Assembly (NCBI RefSeq): GCF_021390935.1
Contig: NZ_JAJPUI010000003.1
Location: 1 to 64,000 of the forward strand
Origin: Streptomyces sp. CC228A
GTDB lineage: Bacteria > Actinomycetota > Actinomycetes > Streptomycetales > Streptomycetaceae
Reading direction: 5' to 3'
Length of the DNA: 64,000 nucleotides
Below are positions 51,425 through 60,754 of this stretch, piece after piece. A program made the position numbers and the translations under genes. Numbering within the stretch: the stretch's first letter is position 1; every line of letters begins with the position of its first letter. The notes beneath the pieces are model-generated. The model did not search any database, was not told the DNA's origin, and saw only the letters and a program-made list of their open reading frames with translations.

Positions 51425-52768
51425 TCACGCCGCCTTGGCCGCGGCGACCTGCCGTGCCCGCTCCTCCAACTCCCGTACGGCTCCCAGGCCCCGGTAGGCG
51501 GGCAACGCGCGCAGCATGGCCGCCAGGTGGGCGTCGCCGCGGGCCGAGGACAGCCCCGCGTGCCCGTCCAGGAAGGCGTGCCAGGTGGCGCAGGCGGCTT
51601 CCACATGGCGCATCCGGAACTGGCGCTCGGCGATCACCCCCAGGCAGTGCAGCCGTCCCTGGCGCTCCTGCGGCGACCGGGCCGCGTTGGACCGGCGCAG
51701 ACTCCTGACCGAGCCCTCACCGTCGCCCAGGCACCAGCGGACATGTGCCTCGTGGAAGAAATACGCCGCCTCGTCGTAGCCGCCCACCGCGTCCCGCCGG
51801 TTGTCCGCCCGCTCCAGCGCCGCCTCGGTCTCCCGGAGCCGTACCAGCGCCGCCCGCCGGTCGCCGGTCATGGCCGAGGCGTGCGCCTGCTGGCCGCGCA
51901 GGAACGCCACCAGGCGCGGCCCGGCCGCAGGGGCTGCCTCTGCCGCCGCGTCCGCCAGGTCCAGGGCCCGTGCGCCGTAGCCCAGATGCGATGCCTGAAG
52001 GCTCATGCCGCGCAGTGTGCGGCAGTACGTGACGTGGTCCCCCGCCTCCCCGGCCAGTGCGAGCGCCTTCAGGTAGTACCGCTGGCCGAGCCCCTGCTGC
52101 TCCTCGTACATGGCCATCCAGCCCGTCAGGTACACCAGATCGGCTGCGGCGCCCCTCATCTGCTGCCGCACCCGCTCCGGTCCCGACGCCCTCAGGTACG
52201 GACCGACCGTGTTGGCCAGGAACGCGGCGGCCATCGGCCGGGCATGGCCCGCGCCGATCTCGTCGAGGATCTCCGCGACCTTGTCCGTCATCCGCCGGAC
52301 GGTCGCGACATCGCTCGCGCCGATCCGCACGGTACGCGCCGCCTGCGCCGCCTCCGCCCGGCCCGCCAGCACCTCCTGGAACGACGGCACCAGCAGTGTC
52401 GCGCTGTACAACCCCGCTCCCAGCACCCGACGGCGGGACGGGTCCATGTCGGCCCGGCTGAGCTCGACCACCCCCGACGCGACGTCCTGCGCCCCGGCAC
52501 GTGCGGCGGGCCAGCCGAGCTCGGCCACCGTCACGGGTCGGCCCGCCAGCCGCGACAACGCCTCCGCGACCGCCGGACGCGCCTCGGCCTTCGGCACGCT
52601 GCCCCGCAACCAGTGCGAGACGGTGGACTTGTCGTAGTGCAACCGCAGCCCCAGCTCACCACCCACCGCGTTCACCCGGCGCGCGAGCTGTGCGTTGCCG
52701 ACCCCGGCCTCGGCCATCAGCCGGGTCAGCGCCTCGTTGGGCCTCCGTGTCCGTACCTGTGCCGCCAT
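51425..52768 (-). CDS. HTH regulator with TPR-like C-terminal domain
   Basis: The 447-residue protein has an N-terminal XRE-like helix-turn-helix (residues 10-60; LHYDKSTVSHWLRGSVPKAEARPAV) followed by about 330 residues of helical TPR-like repeats (YYLKALALAGEAGD, LVRLRETEAALERAD). It shares the short N-terminal pattern (PNEALTRLMAEAGVGNAQLARRV) with the regulator at 10756-12464, so the two are paralogues. It is divergent from two small coupled genes at 52914. Such trios are common in Streptomyces and often affect secondary metabolism or development; this one's target is unknown. Confidence 0.85.
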   Translation of the reverse strand: MAAQVRTRRPNEALTRLMAEAGVGNAQLARRVNAVGGELGLRLHYDKSTVSHWLRGSVPKAEARPAVAEALSRLAGRPVTVAELGWPAARAGAQDVASGVVELSRADMDPSRRRVLGAGLYSATLLVPSFQEVLAGRAEAAQAARTVRIGASDVATVRRMTDKVAEILDEIGAGHARPMAAAFLANTVGPYLRASGPERVRQQMRGAAADLVYLTGWMAMYEEQQGLGQRYYLKALALAGEAGDHVTYCRTLRGMSLQASHLGYGARALDLADAAAEAAPAAGPRLVAFLRGQQAHASAMTGDRRAALVRLRETEAALERADNRRDAVGGYDEAAYFFHEAHVRWCLGDGEGSVRSLRRSNAARSPQERQGRLHCLGVIAERQFRMRHVEAACATWHAFLDGHAGLSSARGDAHLAAMLRALPAYRGLGAVRELEERARQVAAAKAA

Positions 52769-52913
52769 GGGGCACCCCCAAGCGTTCAACGCGTTCAACC
52801 GGACCCCCAGAGTGCCTGGTTCTCCACCGGCGTGTATCCGCGTTGGATGAATGTCAGCCGCACGGAACAGCCGCGTGGCGAGACCTTCCCCCACCCATCC
52901 GAGGTGAACGACC

Positions 52914-53276
52914 ATGGCATCCGTCCAGCGCCGGCATGCGGCGCCACCGCCGGCAGACGACTCCGAGGGCCTGCACGTCCTTCAGGATGTCGACCTGGCC
53001 TTGCGCTTGGCCTCCCTGCGGCCGACCGGCGAGGCGGCCGACGCAGTCCGGGAACGGCTCCGCAGCGTCCTCCGCACCCACGCAGACCGCGTCGCCACCC
53101 ACGCCCGGGGGCTCTCCGACGGGAGGGCCCGAGGCATCGCCCTCAGCGTCTCGGCCCATGCCCGTGCCGTGGCCGCCGACCCCGTCCACGACCCGGCGGC
53201 GAACCTCCGCCTCCTCGCCCGCGGGGCGCAGATGCTGCTCCGGTGCACCGCAGTCCTGAGGGTGGAGGTCGCATGA
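52914..53276 (+). CDS. DUF6415-like small protein
   Basis: The 120-residue protein has a central helical core with DLALRLASLRPTGEAADAVRERL and ends MLLRCTAVLRVEVA. It lies divergently beside an HTH regulator, the usual setting of DUF6415 proteins in Streptomyces, and the pattern of Arg/Ala helices agrees; confidence in the family name is moderate. Its stop overlaps the next gene's ATG (ATGA), showing translational coupling. Confidence 0.65.
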   Translation: MASVQRRHAAPPPADDSEGLHVLQDVDLALRLASLRPTGEAADAVRERLRSVLRTHADRVATHARGLSDGRARGIALSVSAHARAVAADPVHDPAANLRLLARGAQMLLRCTAVLRVEVA

Positions 53277-53563
53277 CGGAAACCGCGGGATCCGGTACCG
53301 ACGTGCGTGTCCTCCTCGGGGCCGGACCCGAGGACAAGACGTGCATCCTGATCACCGACGGCGGCAGCGGGCCGCTCTCCCGTCACGCCGACGCGGTGGA
53401 GACCATCCGGCTCGACCACGCGGCGCACACGCTCGCGCGCGCCCGCAGCCTGCCTCCGTTCGCGTCCGTCACTGACCTGCGCAGATACGTACACCACCTG
53501 GCCGACCACCTGGAAGAGGTCCTGCTCGTGGCACGCAGCCGCGGTCGCCGGCTGCGTCTCTGA
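53273..53563 (+). CDS. Small protein coupled to the DUF6415-like gene
   Basis: A 96-residue protein starts MTETAGSGTDVRVLLGAGP, with PEDKTCILITDGGSGPLSRHADAVETIRLDH and a helical C-terminal half ending RGRRLRL. No family recognised. The start overlaps the preceding stop (ATGA), so the two are translated together and probably act with the divergent HTH regulator. Confidence 0.65.
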   Translation: MTETAGSGTDVRVLLGAGPEDKTCILITDGGSGPLSRHADAVETIRLDHAAHTLARARSLPPFASVTDLRRYVHHLADHLEEVLLVARSRGRRLRL

Positions 53564-53669
53564 CGGGCACGCCCCCGCAGGACAGAGCGGACACGCCCTG
53601 ACCCGGACATGTGGCTGTGCTCCAGCGGGCTGTGGCGGGGTGGACAGGGTGAAGGCCGGTCCGAGCCGC

Positions 53670-53863
53670 GCCCTGCATCCGGGCCTCACCCGGCACCGGA
53701 AGGAGGGGATGAGGGCGCCGTGCCGTTATCCCCCGAGACGCACGGCGCCCGGCCCTTCCTCCATCGGGCCGGGAAAGCGGGCGGGCGGCCCCGCGCCGGG
53801 CGAGGTGCCGGGGCGGGGCGCAGGGGTGCCGGTCGGTCAGCCCGCCGAGGGGGACACCAGCAT
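53670..53863. repeat. Right copy of the 190-bp direct repeat
   Basis: Matches 50983-51175 in its outer parts. It contains a hairpin at 53713-53750 (GGGCGCCGTGC with GCACGGCGCCC) and overlaps the stop codon (53837-53839) and last codons of the minus-strand membrane glycosyltransferase gene. Confidence 0.75.
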
Positions 53864-55361
53864 GTGGAAACCGGGCCGGTTCGGCAGTTCGGGGAGCGGG
53901 TGCGCCGCCCAGCCGCGGGCGAACGCGGGCGCGGGCCTCCCCCGGACAGCAGGACCGCGACCGGGCGGCGCTCCCCAGCCGCGCCAGGGCGTCCGGGGTG
54001 ATGCTGGCGTCGTGGCCGCCGGGCTGGCGGGAGGCGCAGCCCGCCCGGTACGCGATGCGGACGGCGTCCTCCCCGCTGACGACGCACGGCGGGCGCACCC
54101 CGTGGGCGTGGAGCTGCTCGGCGATCCGCGTGAGCGTGACGGTGTCGGTGCGCACCCGCCGCGTCACCGAGTCGAGGACCTTGTACTGGATCGCCAGGTG
54201 CGCGAGCAGCGCGAGCGCGCACACGCCGAGCAGGGCGCGGCGGCGCCGGGTGCGGGCGTCCGCCACGCGCAGGAGGAGCAGCGCGACCGGCACGGCGAGC
54301 AGGACGTACGCCGGGAACAGGAAGCGCGGGGCGGCGTAGTCGACGGTGAACAGGTAGGGGAGCGCGAGTGCGCACCCGGCCGCGGTGGCCAGGACCGCGG
54401 GCGTGCGGTGCGGGGTCCCCGCGGCGGCCCGTACGCCGCCGGCCACGCACAGCGGCAGGACGAGGAACCACAGTCCGGTGACCGGGTTGCGCCACGGCAC
54501 GTCGCAGGGGCGGCACAGCGTGCGGCCGCCCAGGGCCCGGACGTGGTCGTCGACCGCGATGTACAGGCCGAGTTCGCCCTGGATCTCGCTGGCCCGGTCC
54601 AGCCGGGCGGCCAGACCGCCGTAGCGGACGTACGCCTCGATCACCCACTCGGCGCTGCCGGCGGCGGCCCCCGCGGCAAGCGCGCCCCACAGCACCGGGC
54701 GCCGCCACGCCGGCACCAGCAGCGACGCCGCGGCCAGCACCAGGAAGAGCGGCACCGCGTCGGACGGCCGCATCAGCGCGACGAACGCGACGGCCGCCCC
54801 GAGGCCCAGCAGGGGTCGGGGCTCGCCGGGGGCGCGGGCGGCGCGCAGGAAGAAGCCGACGGCGGCGAAAGCGCCGTACGCCACCCACAGGTTGGGCATG
54901 ACCTGCGGCCCGTAGTACAGCACCGTCCACAGGGTCGCGAACAGGGCGCCCGCCAGGGCGAGCACCCGCGGCGGCAGCAGGGGCCGCCAGGTGCGCAGGG
55001 CGAGGAACAGACCGAGCCCGGACAGCAGGGCCAGCCAGACCCGCAGTGCCGTGACGGAGGTCGTGAGGGCCGCGACGGGCGCGGCGAGGAAGGAGACGCC
55101 CCGGGCGCGGGGGGCGCTGAGGAACGCGGCCGGTCCCTGCCGGCCGACCTGGCTCACGTACACCGTCTCGTCCCAGCCGAGTCCCAGGCCGGGGGCGACC
55201 AGGGTCAGCTGGGCCAGGGTGAAGGCCGCGGCGACGGCCGCCGGCCACAGCGCCGCGCGGCCCGGCCCGCCGTCCGCGGCCGCGGTGCGCGGCGTTCCGG
55301 CCGGGGCCGGGCCGGCGGCGGGGGCTCCCCGGGGGCCCGACAGCAGGTGCGGTTCCCGCAT
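53837..55361 (-). pseudogene. PMT/GT39-like membrane glycosyltransferase, two frameshifts near the 3' end
   Basis: The start MREPHLLSG leads to a multi-helix membrane protein with LGWDETVYVSQVG (about residue 72), the Asp-Glu motif of PMT/ArnT-like enzymes that use polyprenyl-phosphate sugars. At least ten hydrophobic segments follow. The last part is split over three frames, with shifts near 53973-53976 and 53926-53935, reading ALARLG - ERRPVAVLLSGGG - AFARGWAAHPLPELPN, then MLVSPSAG and stop. Two missing bases restore 508 residues. The acceptor is unknown. Confidence 0.7.
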
Positions 55362-55875
55362 GGAGACCTCGTCGGTAGGGGCCGGGCAGGTCCCGGCCTG
55401 CCCCTCCACGCTGGGCGCGGCCGCGTGGCCTCGCACACCGGCGCGGCGGTGGGCGGGACAGCTGCGCCCGATGAGGTGAGGCCGCTGCGCCATCCGCCGC
55501 AGGGTGCGCGGGGCGGCGGGCTTCCGGGCGGCGGCGGCGGATCCCGGTCCGGCGGGCCGGCGACGACGCGGACCTGCGCCGTTCGGCCCGCGCCGCCGCC
55601 GCGACCGGCGCCCGCGTCGCCCGTGCGCTGGAGATCCTCGACCCGTGCGACCCGCCCGCGCCCGAACAGTCGACCCTGGCCGCCCCCGTGGCAAGGGCCC
55701 GCCCCCGCCGAGGGCGGACGGTCCACGCCGAGGCGCGGCGCCGCGGGACCGCCCGCACCGGACAGCGCGCCACCGCAGGGCAGCGAGCACCGGGGCAGGC
55801 GGGCGAGGCAGCGACGCCCCCGTCCGGGAAGGGCGGGGGGCGTCGCGGTGCCGGGGGTCCCGGCCGCGGGGGCGG
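55362..55875. other. Gene-free region between the glycosyltransferase and LacI genes
   Basis: No convincing gene. A plus-strand stretch near 55540-55690 reads as DDADLRRSARAAAATGAR and EILDPCDPPAPEQ, which looks mildly protein-like and may be a remnant; the rest is low-complexity. Confidence 0.45.
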
Positions 55876-56940
55876 CTACCGCGGTGGGGCCGCCGTGGAG
55901 CCCCGGACGACCAGTTCCGGCTGGAAGACGTACTCGGTGCGCTGCACCGGGTTGCCGTCGATCTCCTCCAGCAGGGCGTCGACCGCCGCCGTCGCCATCG
56001 CCCGCACCGGCTGCCGGACCGTCGTCAGCGGCGGGTCGGTGAAGGGGATGAGCGGGGAGTCGTCGAAGCCGACGACGGAGGCGTCCCGCGGCACGTCCAG
56101 GCCCCGCGCCCGGACCGCGCGGACCGCGCCCAGGGCCATCAGGTCGCTGCCGCAGATGACGGCCGTGCAGCCCTGGTCCAGCAGGGTGCCGGCCGCCGCG
56201 TAGCCGCCCTCCACGCCGAACAGCGTGGACTGGATGTACGCCGCGCCCTCCTCGCGCGGCACGTCCAGGGTGCGGTGCAGCGCCGACACGAAGCCCTCCG
56301 CCTTGCGGCGGGACGGGACGTAGCGGGTCGGGCCGATCGCGAGACCGATCCGCTCGTGGCCGAGGTCGGCCAGGTGGCCCACCGCCATGCGGGCGGCGGC
56401 CCGGTCGTCCGGGGACACGAAGGGGGCGTCGATGCGGTCGTTGTAGCCGTTGATGAGGACGTACGGCACGCCCCGCGCCGCCAGCCGCTCGTAACGCGAC
56501 GGGTCCGCCGTCGCGTCGGCGTGCAGACCGGACAGGAAGACGATGCCGGTGACGCCCCGCTCCTCCAGCTGCTCGACGAGCTCGTCCTCGGTCGCGCCGC
56601 CCGGCATCTGGGTGCACAGGACCGGGGTGTAGCCGTGCCCGGCCAGGGTCTGCTCGATGACCTGGGCGAACGCGGGGAAGATGGGGTTGGTCAGCTCCGG
56701 GATGACGAGGCCGACGAGGCCCGCGCTGCGCTGGCGCAGCCGTACGGGACGCTCGTAGCCGAGCAGGTCGAGCGCGGCCAGCACGCGGTGGCGGGTCGCC
56801 GCCGCCACGCCCGCCTTGCCGTTCAGCACCCGGCTGACCGTCGCCTCGCTGACCCCGGCCTGTGCGGCGATGTCCGCCAGCCGCGGGGCGCCTGCGGCCA
56901 GGTCGCCCCGCGGTGGCGGCACCGCCTGCGGGAGGGTCAC
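55876..56940 (-). CDS. LacI-family regulator, MalR paralogue, at the end of the mal operon
   Basis: The 354-residue protein has a LacI helix-turn-helix (LADIAAQAGVSEATVSRVLNG, about residues 21-41) and the periplasmic-binding-like effector domain. It shares most motifs with the divergent malR gene at 62782, including SATVSRVLNGK-type helices, ERPVRLRQRSAGLVGL and FVSPDDRAA. Its GTG start overlaps the aglA stop (GTGA), so it is likely translated from the malEFG-aglA message. It may feed back on the operon, sense a different oligosaccharide, or form mixed dimers. No experimental data can be read from sequence. Confidence 0.92.
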   Translation of the reverse strand: MTLPQAVPPPRGDLAAGAPRLADIAAQAGVSEATVSRVLNGKAGVAAATRHRVLAALDLLGYERPVRLRQRSAGLVGLVIPELTNPIFPAFAQVIEQTLAGHGYTPVLCTQMPGGATEDELVEQLEERGVTGIVFLSGLHADATADPSRYERLAARGVPYVLINGYNDRIDAPFVSPDDRAAARMAVGHLADLGHERIGLAIGPTRYVPSRRKAEGFVSALHRTLDVPREEGAAYIQSTLFGVEGGYAAAGTLLDQGCTAVICGSDLMALGAVRAVRARGLDVPRDASVVGFDDSPLIPFTDPPLTTVRQPVRAMATAAVDALLEEIDGNPVQRTEYVFQPELVVRGSTAAPPR

Positions 56941-58607
56941 ACCGCCCACCAGACCGTCGTGTCGGCGGGCAGCTCGGCCGTGCCGTCGACGCTGGTGCGG
57001 ACCTGCTCGCTGGCGAGCAGCATGCGGCCGGGGATGTCGACGCGGACCGGCTCGGACGTGGTGTTGGCCGTGCAGACGAAGCCGCCCCGGCGGAACGCCA
57101 GGACGCCGTCCGCGGCGTCCAGCCACTGCACCGACTCCCCCGCACCGAGGTCCGGCTGCTCGCGGCGGATGCGCAGGGCCGCGCGGTACAGCTCCAGGGT
57201 GGAGCCGGCCACGCCCGTCTGGGCCTCGACCGACAGGGCGCCCCACGTGGCGGGCTGCGGCAGCCAGCTGCCGCCGGAGCCGAAGCCGTACGACGTCCCC
57301 TCCACGGTCCACGGGATCGGCACCCGGCAGCCGTCGCGGAAGCCGTCCTGTCCGCTGGCGCGGAAGAACGACGGGTCCTGGCGCACCTCGTCGGGCAGGT
57401 CGGTGACGTCCGGCAGGCCGAGCTCCTCGCCCTGGTAGACGTACGCCGAGCCGGGCAGCGCCAGCATCAGCAGGGTCGCGGCGCGGGCGCGGCGCAGGCC
57501 CAGCTCGCGGTCGCCGGCCTCCCGCAGCTGCGTGCCGAGGCCCGGCGGGTTGGCGAACCGGGTGGCGTGGCGGGTGACGTCGTGGTTCGACAGGACCCAG
57601 GTGGTGGGGGCGGCGACCGGGGCCATCGCGGCGAGCGAGGCGTCGATGACCTTGCGGAGCTCGGCGGCGTTCCAGTGGGTGCCGAGGTACTGGAAGTTGA
57701 ACGCCTGGTGCATCTCGTCGGCGCGCACGTAGTTCGCGGTGCGCTCGACGGTCGGGGTCCACGCCTCGGCGACGAGGATGCGCTCGCCGTCGTACTCGGC
57801 GAGCACCTTGCGCCAGCTGCGGTAGATCTCGTGGACGCCGTCCTGGTCGAAGAACGGCATGACGTCGTTGCCGAGCAGCTTCAGCTGGTCGTGGCCGCCG
57901 ATGTCGGGCAGGCCGTCCGCCTTGATGAGGCCGTGGGCGACGTCGACGCGGAAGCCGTCCACGCCCATGTCGAGCCAGAAGCGCAGGATGGAGCGGAACT
58001 CGTCCCGTACGGCGGGGTGCTCCCAGTTGAAGTCGGGCTGCTCCGGGGCGAAGAGGTGCAGGTACCACTCGCCGGGGGTGCCGTCGGGCTCGGTGACGCG
58101 GGTCCACGCCGGGCCGCCGAAGATGGACTCCCAGTCGTTGGGCGGGAGTTCGCCGTGGGCGCCCTTTCCGGGGCGGAAGTGGTAGCGGTCGCGCAGCGGG
58201 GAGCCGGGGCCCTCCTTCAGGGCGCGCTGGAACCACTCGTGCTGGTCCGAGGAGTGGTTGGGCACCAGGTCGACGATGATCCGCAGGCCCAGTTCGTGGG
58301 CCTCGCGGACGAGGGCGTCGGCGTCGAGGAGGGTGCCGAACATCGGGTCGATGGCGCGGTAGTCGGCGACGTCGTAGCCGGCGTCGGCCTGCGGTGAGGC
58401 GTAGAACGGGCTGAGCCACACGGCGTCGACGCCGAGGTCCCGCAGGTACGGGAGGCGGCTGCGGATGCCTTCCAGGTCGCCCATGCCGTCGCCGTTGCCG
58501 TCGGCGAAGCTGCGCGGGTACACCTGGTAGATCACCGCGTCTCTCCACCAGCCGGTGTCCGTGCCGGTGGTCGGGGCGGCGGGGGCGGCGGCAAGGTGCT
58601 GGGTCAT
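56937..58607 (-). CDS. aglA: Alpha-glucosidase (GH13)
   Basis: The 556-residue cytoplasmic GH13 enzyme (no signal peptide) has the motifs DGFRVDVAHG with the nucleophile (about residue 219), VAEAWTP with the acid (about 277) and LSNHDVTRH (about 340), as in Streptomyces AglA and GH13 oligo-1,4/1,6-glucosidases. It hydrolyses the maltose and maltodextrins imported by MalEFG to glucose. It follows malG by 148 bp and overlaps the LacI gene. The ATG at 58607 is chosen because the downstream frame begins the conserved N-terminus (WWRDAVIYQVYPRSF). Confidence 0.95.
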   Translation of the reverse strand: MTQHLAAAPAAPTTGTDTGWWRDAVIYQVYPRSFADGNGDGMGDLEGIRSRLPYLRDLGVDAVWLSPFYASPQADAGYDVADYRAIDPMFGTLLDADALVREAHELGLRIIVDLVPNHSSDQHEWFQRALKEGPGSPLRDRYHFRPGKGAHGELPPNDWESIFGGPAWTRVTEPDGTPGEWYLHLFAPEQPDFNWEHPAVRDEFRSILRFWLDMGVDGFRVDVAHGLIKADGLPDIGGHDQLKLLGNDVMPFFDQDGVHEIYRSWRKVLAEYDGERILVAEAWTPTVERTANYVRADEMHQAFNFQYLGTHWNAAELRKVIDASLAAMAPVAAPTTWVLSNHDVTRHATRFANPPGLGTQLREAGDRELGLRRARAATLLMLALPGSAYVYQGEELGLPDVTDLPDEVRQDPSFFRASGQDGFRDGCRVPIPWTVEGTSYGFGSGGSWLPQPATWGALSVEAQTGVAGSTLELYRAALRIRREQPDLGAGESVQWLDAADGVLAFRRGGFVCTANTTSEPVRVDIPGRMLLASEQVRTSVDGTAELPADTTVWWAV

Positions 58608-58755
58608 GTCTTCCCTGATGTGGATTAGGGGATGGAGGGGCGGTGCCGAGCCGGGGACAGGCCGGTTCGGCACCGCCGTCGTGGGCGCGTGGGGTCCGGG
58701 CGCCGGGGCGCCGGGCCCGCTCGGCGTCACGGGCCTGCGGGGGGTGCGAGGGGGG

Positions 58756-59676
58756 TCAGCCCTTCGTGCCGCCCGCGGTGAGGCCGGCGACGAGGTTCCG
58801 CTGGACCAGGAGGAACACCAGTCCCGCGGGGACCGTGATGATCACCGCGCAGGCGGTGAGGTAGCCCCACTCCGCCTTGTGCTGGCCGATGAAGCTCTGG
58901 AGGCCGACGGAGAGGGTGAGCATCGAGTCGCTGGACAGGAAGGCGCGGGCGAAGGCGACCTCGCCCCACGCGGTGAGGAACGAGTAGAACGCGGTGACCG
59001 CGAGGCCGGGCTTGGCCAGCGGCAGGATCAGCCGGTAGAAGGTGCCGAAGGGGGTGAGCCCGTCGACGCGGCCCGCCTCGTCGATCTCGTGCGGGATCGT
59101 GTCGAAGTAGCCCTTCATCATCCACGCGCAGAACGGCACCGACACCGAGCAGTAGGTGAGGATGAGGCCGAGGTACGAGTCGAGCAGGCCGAGGCCGCCG
59201 AGGATGTTGTAGAGGGCGACGATGAGCACCGCCACGGGGAACATCTGGGTGATGAGCAGCACCCACATCAGCGACTTGTGGCCGGGGAAGCGCATCCGGG
59301 AGATGGCGTAGCCGGTGGAGGCGGCGACGAACACGCCGACCAGGGTGGTGCCGGCGGCCACGAGGACGGAGTTGGCGAACCAGCGGGGGAACTCGGTCTC
59401 CGTCAGGACGTACGTGTAGTTGGTGATCTCCAGGCCGCCTTCGGCGCTGGTCGGCTTGGTCCAGCCGCTCCGGCCGCGCAGCGAGATGAAGACCATGTAG
59501 ACGATCGGGAAGACCGCGACGACGCTGGCCGTGACGAGCCCGGCGTGCAGCCCGAGGGACGCGAGCGGGGAGCGCTCCTCGCGGCCCCGGACCTTGCGGG
59601 CCCTGCGGGTGCCGGTCGCGGCGTGGGCGGGGGCCGCGCCGGCGGGCTTGTTCCGGGGGGCGGTGACCGTGCTCAT
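58756..59676 (-). CDS. malG: Maltose/maltodextrin ABC transporter permease MalG
   Basis: The 306-residue integral membrane protein has about six helices and the EAA loop motif EIDEAGRVDGLTPFGTFY that contacts the ATPase. It pairs with MalF to form the channel. The start overlaps the malF stop by 4 bp (ATGA). The ATPase is not encoded in this window. Confidence 0.95.
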   Translation of the reverse strand: MSTVTAPRNKPAGAAPAHAATGTRRARKVRGREERSPLASLGLHAGLVTASVVAVFPIVYMVFISLRGRSGWTKPTSAEGGLEITNYTYVLTETEFPRWFANSVLVAAGTTLVGVFVAASTGYAISRMRFPGHKSLMWVLLITQMFPVAVLIVALYNILGGLGLLDSYLGLILTYCSVSVPFCAWMMKGYFDTIPHEIDEAGRVDGLTPFGTFYRLILPLAKPGLAVTAFYSFLTAWGEVAFARAFLSSDSMLTLSVGLQSFIGQHKAEWGYLTACAVIITVPAGLVFLLVQRNLVAGLTAGGTKG

Positions 59677-60659
59677 CGGGCGGTCTCCTGACGGTTGAGC
59701 ATGCGCCGGTAGAAGGCGGCGAAGACGAGGAGCATGGAGAGGATGATGATCCCGTAGGTGGCGGCGCCGGCGTAGTCGCGCACGGACCCGAAGGCCAGCC
59801 GGTAGGCGTACGTCACGAGGATCTCGCTGTTCAGGGCGTTGGCCTCACCGAGCATCAGGTAGATGATCGGGAACATGTTGAACGTCCAGATGGTGCCGAG
59901 CAGGATCACCGTGGCGCTGACCGGGCGCAGTCCCGGCAGGGTGACGTGGCGGAAGCGCTGCCAGGCGCTGGCCCCGTCCATCTCGGCGGCCTCGTACTGC
60001 TCGCTGGAGATGGACTGGAGGCCGCCGAGGACGGCGACCATCATGAAGGGCACGCCGAGCCAGACGTTGACGCCGATGACGGCGACCTTCTGCATGAAGG
60101 TGTCGCCGAGCCAGTCGACGGGGGCGAAACCGAGCGAGCCGAGCACGGCGTTGAAGACGCCGGACTCGGAGTTGTACATCATGCGCCAGATGTAGGTGGC
60201 GACGAACGCGGGTACGGCCCACGGCAGGATGAGCAGCACCCGGTAGAGGGAGCGGCCCTTGAGCTTGCGGTTGAGCAGGAGGGCGAGGCCCAGGCCGATG
60301 GTGTAGTGGAAGAACACGCAGGACGCGGTCCACACCACGGTCCACCACAGCTTGGGGTAGAACTCTCCGTCGGCACCCGACAGCACCCGCCAGTAGTTGT
60401 CGAAGCCGACGAACTGGTAGGTGGCGGGGATCTCGGCGGCGCCGAGCTGCTTGGCGACGTTGAGCTCGTTGGCGTCGGTGAACGACAGGTAGACGCCGCG
60501 GCCCAGGGGGTAGGCGACGAGCACGCCGATGACCAGGACCACCGGCAGCACCATGGCCCAGGCGTACCAGTGCCGGTCGTAGGAGCGCTTCATGCGCGTG
60601 AGCAGCCCGGCCCGGGCAGGCCGCTGGGCCTTGGCGGGGTCTGCGGTGGCTGTGTTCAT
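59673..60659 (-). CDS. malF: Maltose/maltodextrin ABC transporter permease MalF
   Basis: The 328-residue membrane protein begins with a basic N-terminus, then RSYDRHWYAWAMVLPVVLVIGVLVAY, and has a loop with the EAA-type motif YEAAEMDGASAWQRFRHV. It has about six membrane helices. It lies 95 bp after malE and overlaps malG by 4 bp, so the three are one transcription unit. Confidence 0.95.
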   Translation of the reverse strand: MNTATADPAKAQRPARAGLLTRMKRSYDRHWYAWAMVLPVVLVIGVLVAYPLGRGVYLSFTDANELNVAKQLGAAEIPATYQFVGFDNYWRVLSGADGEFYPKLWWTVVWTASCVFFHYTIGLGLALLLNRKLKGRSLYRVLLILPWAVPAFVATYIWRMMYNSESGVFNAVLGSLGFAPVDWLGDTFMQKVAVIGVNVWLGVPFMMVAVLGGLQSISSEQYEAAEMDGASAWQRFRHVTLPGLRPVSATVILLGTIWTFNMFPIIYLMLGEANALNSEILVTYAYRLAFGSVRDYAGAATYGIIILSMLLVFAAFYRRMLNRQETAR

Positions 60660-60754
60660 GGGCGTTCTTTTCCCTCGGGTCCCTCAGTGCGTACGGGTCC
60701 GGCCCGGACCGGCGCGCCTGTCGGGGAGGGCTGCCGGTCCGGGCCGAAGGGTGC

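Noticed and set aside
53713..53750. Hairpin in the repeat as a riboswitch or small RNA
   Set aside because: A plain 11-bp stem in both repeat copies; terminator or repeat structure explains it without invoking a riboswitch, and no known aptamer pattern is seen.
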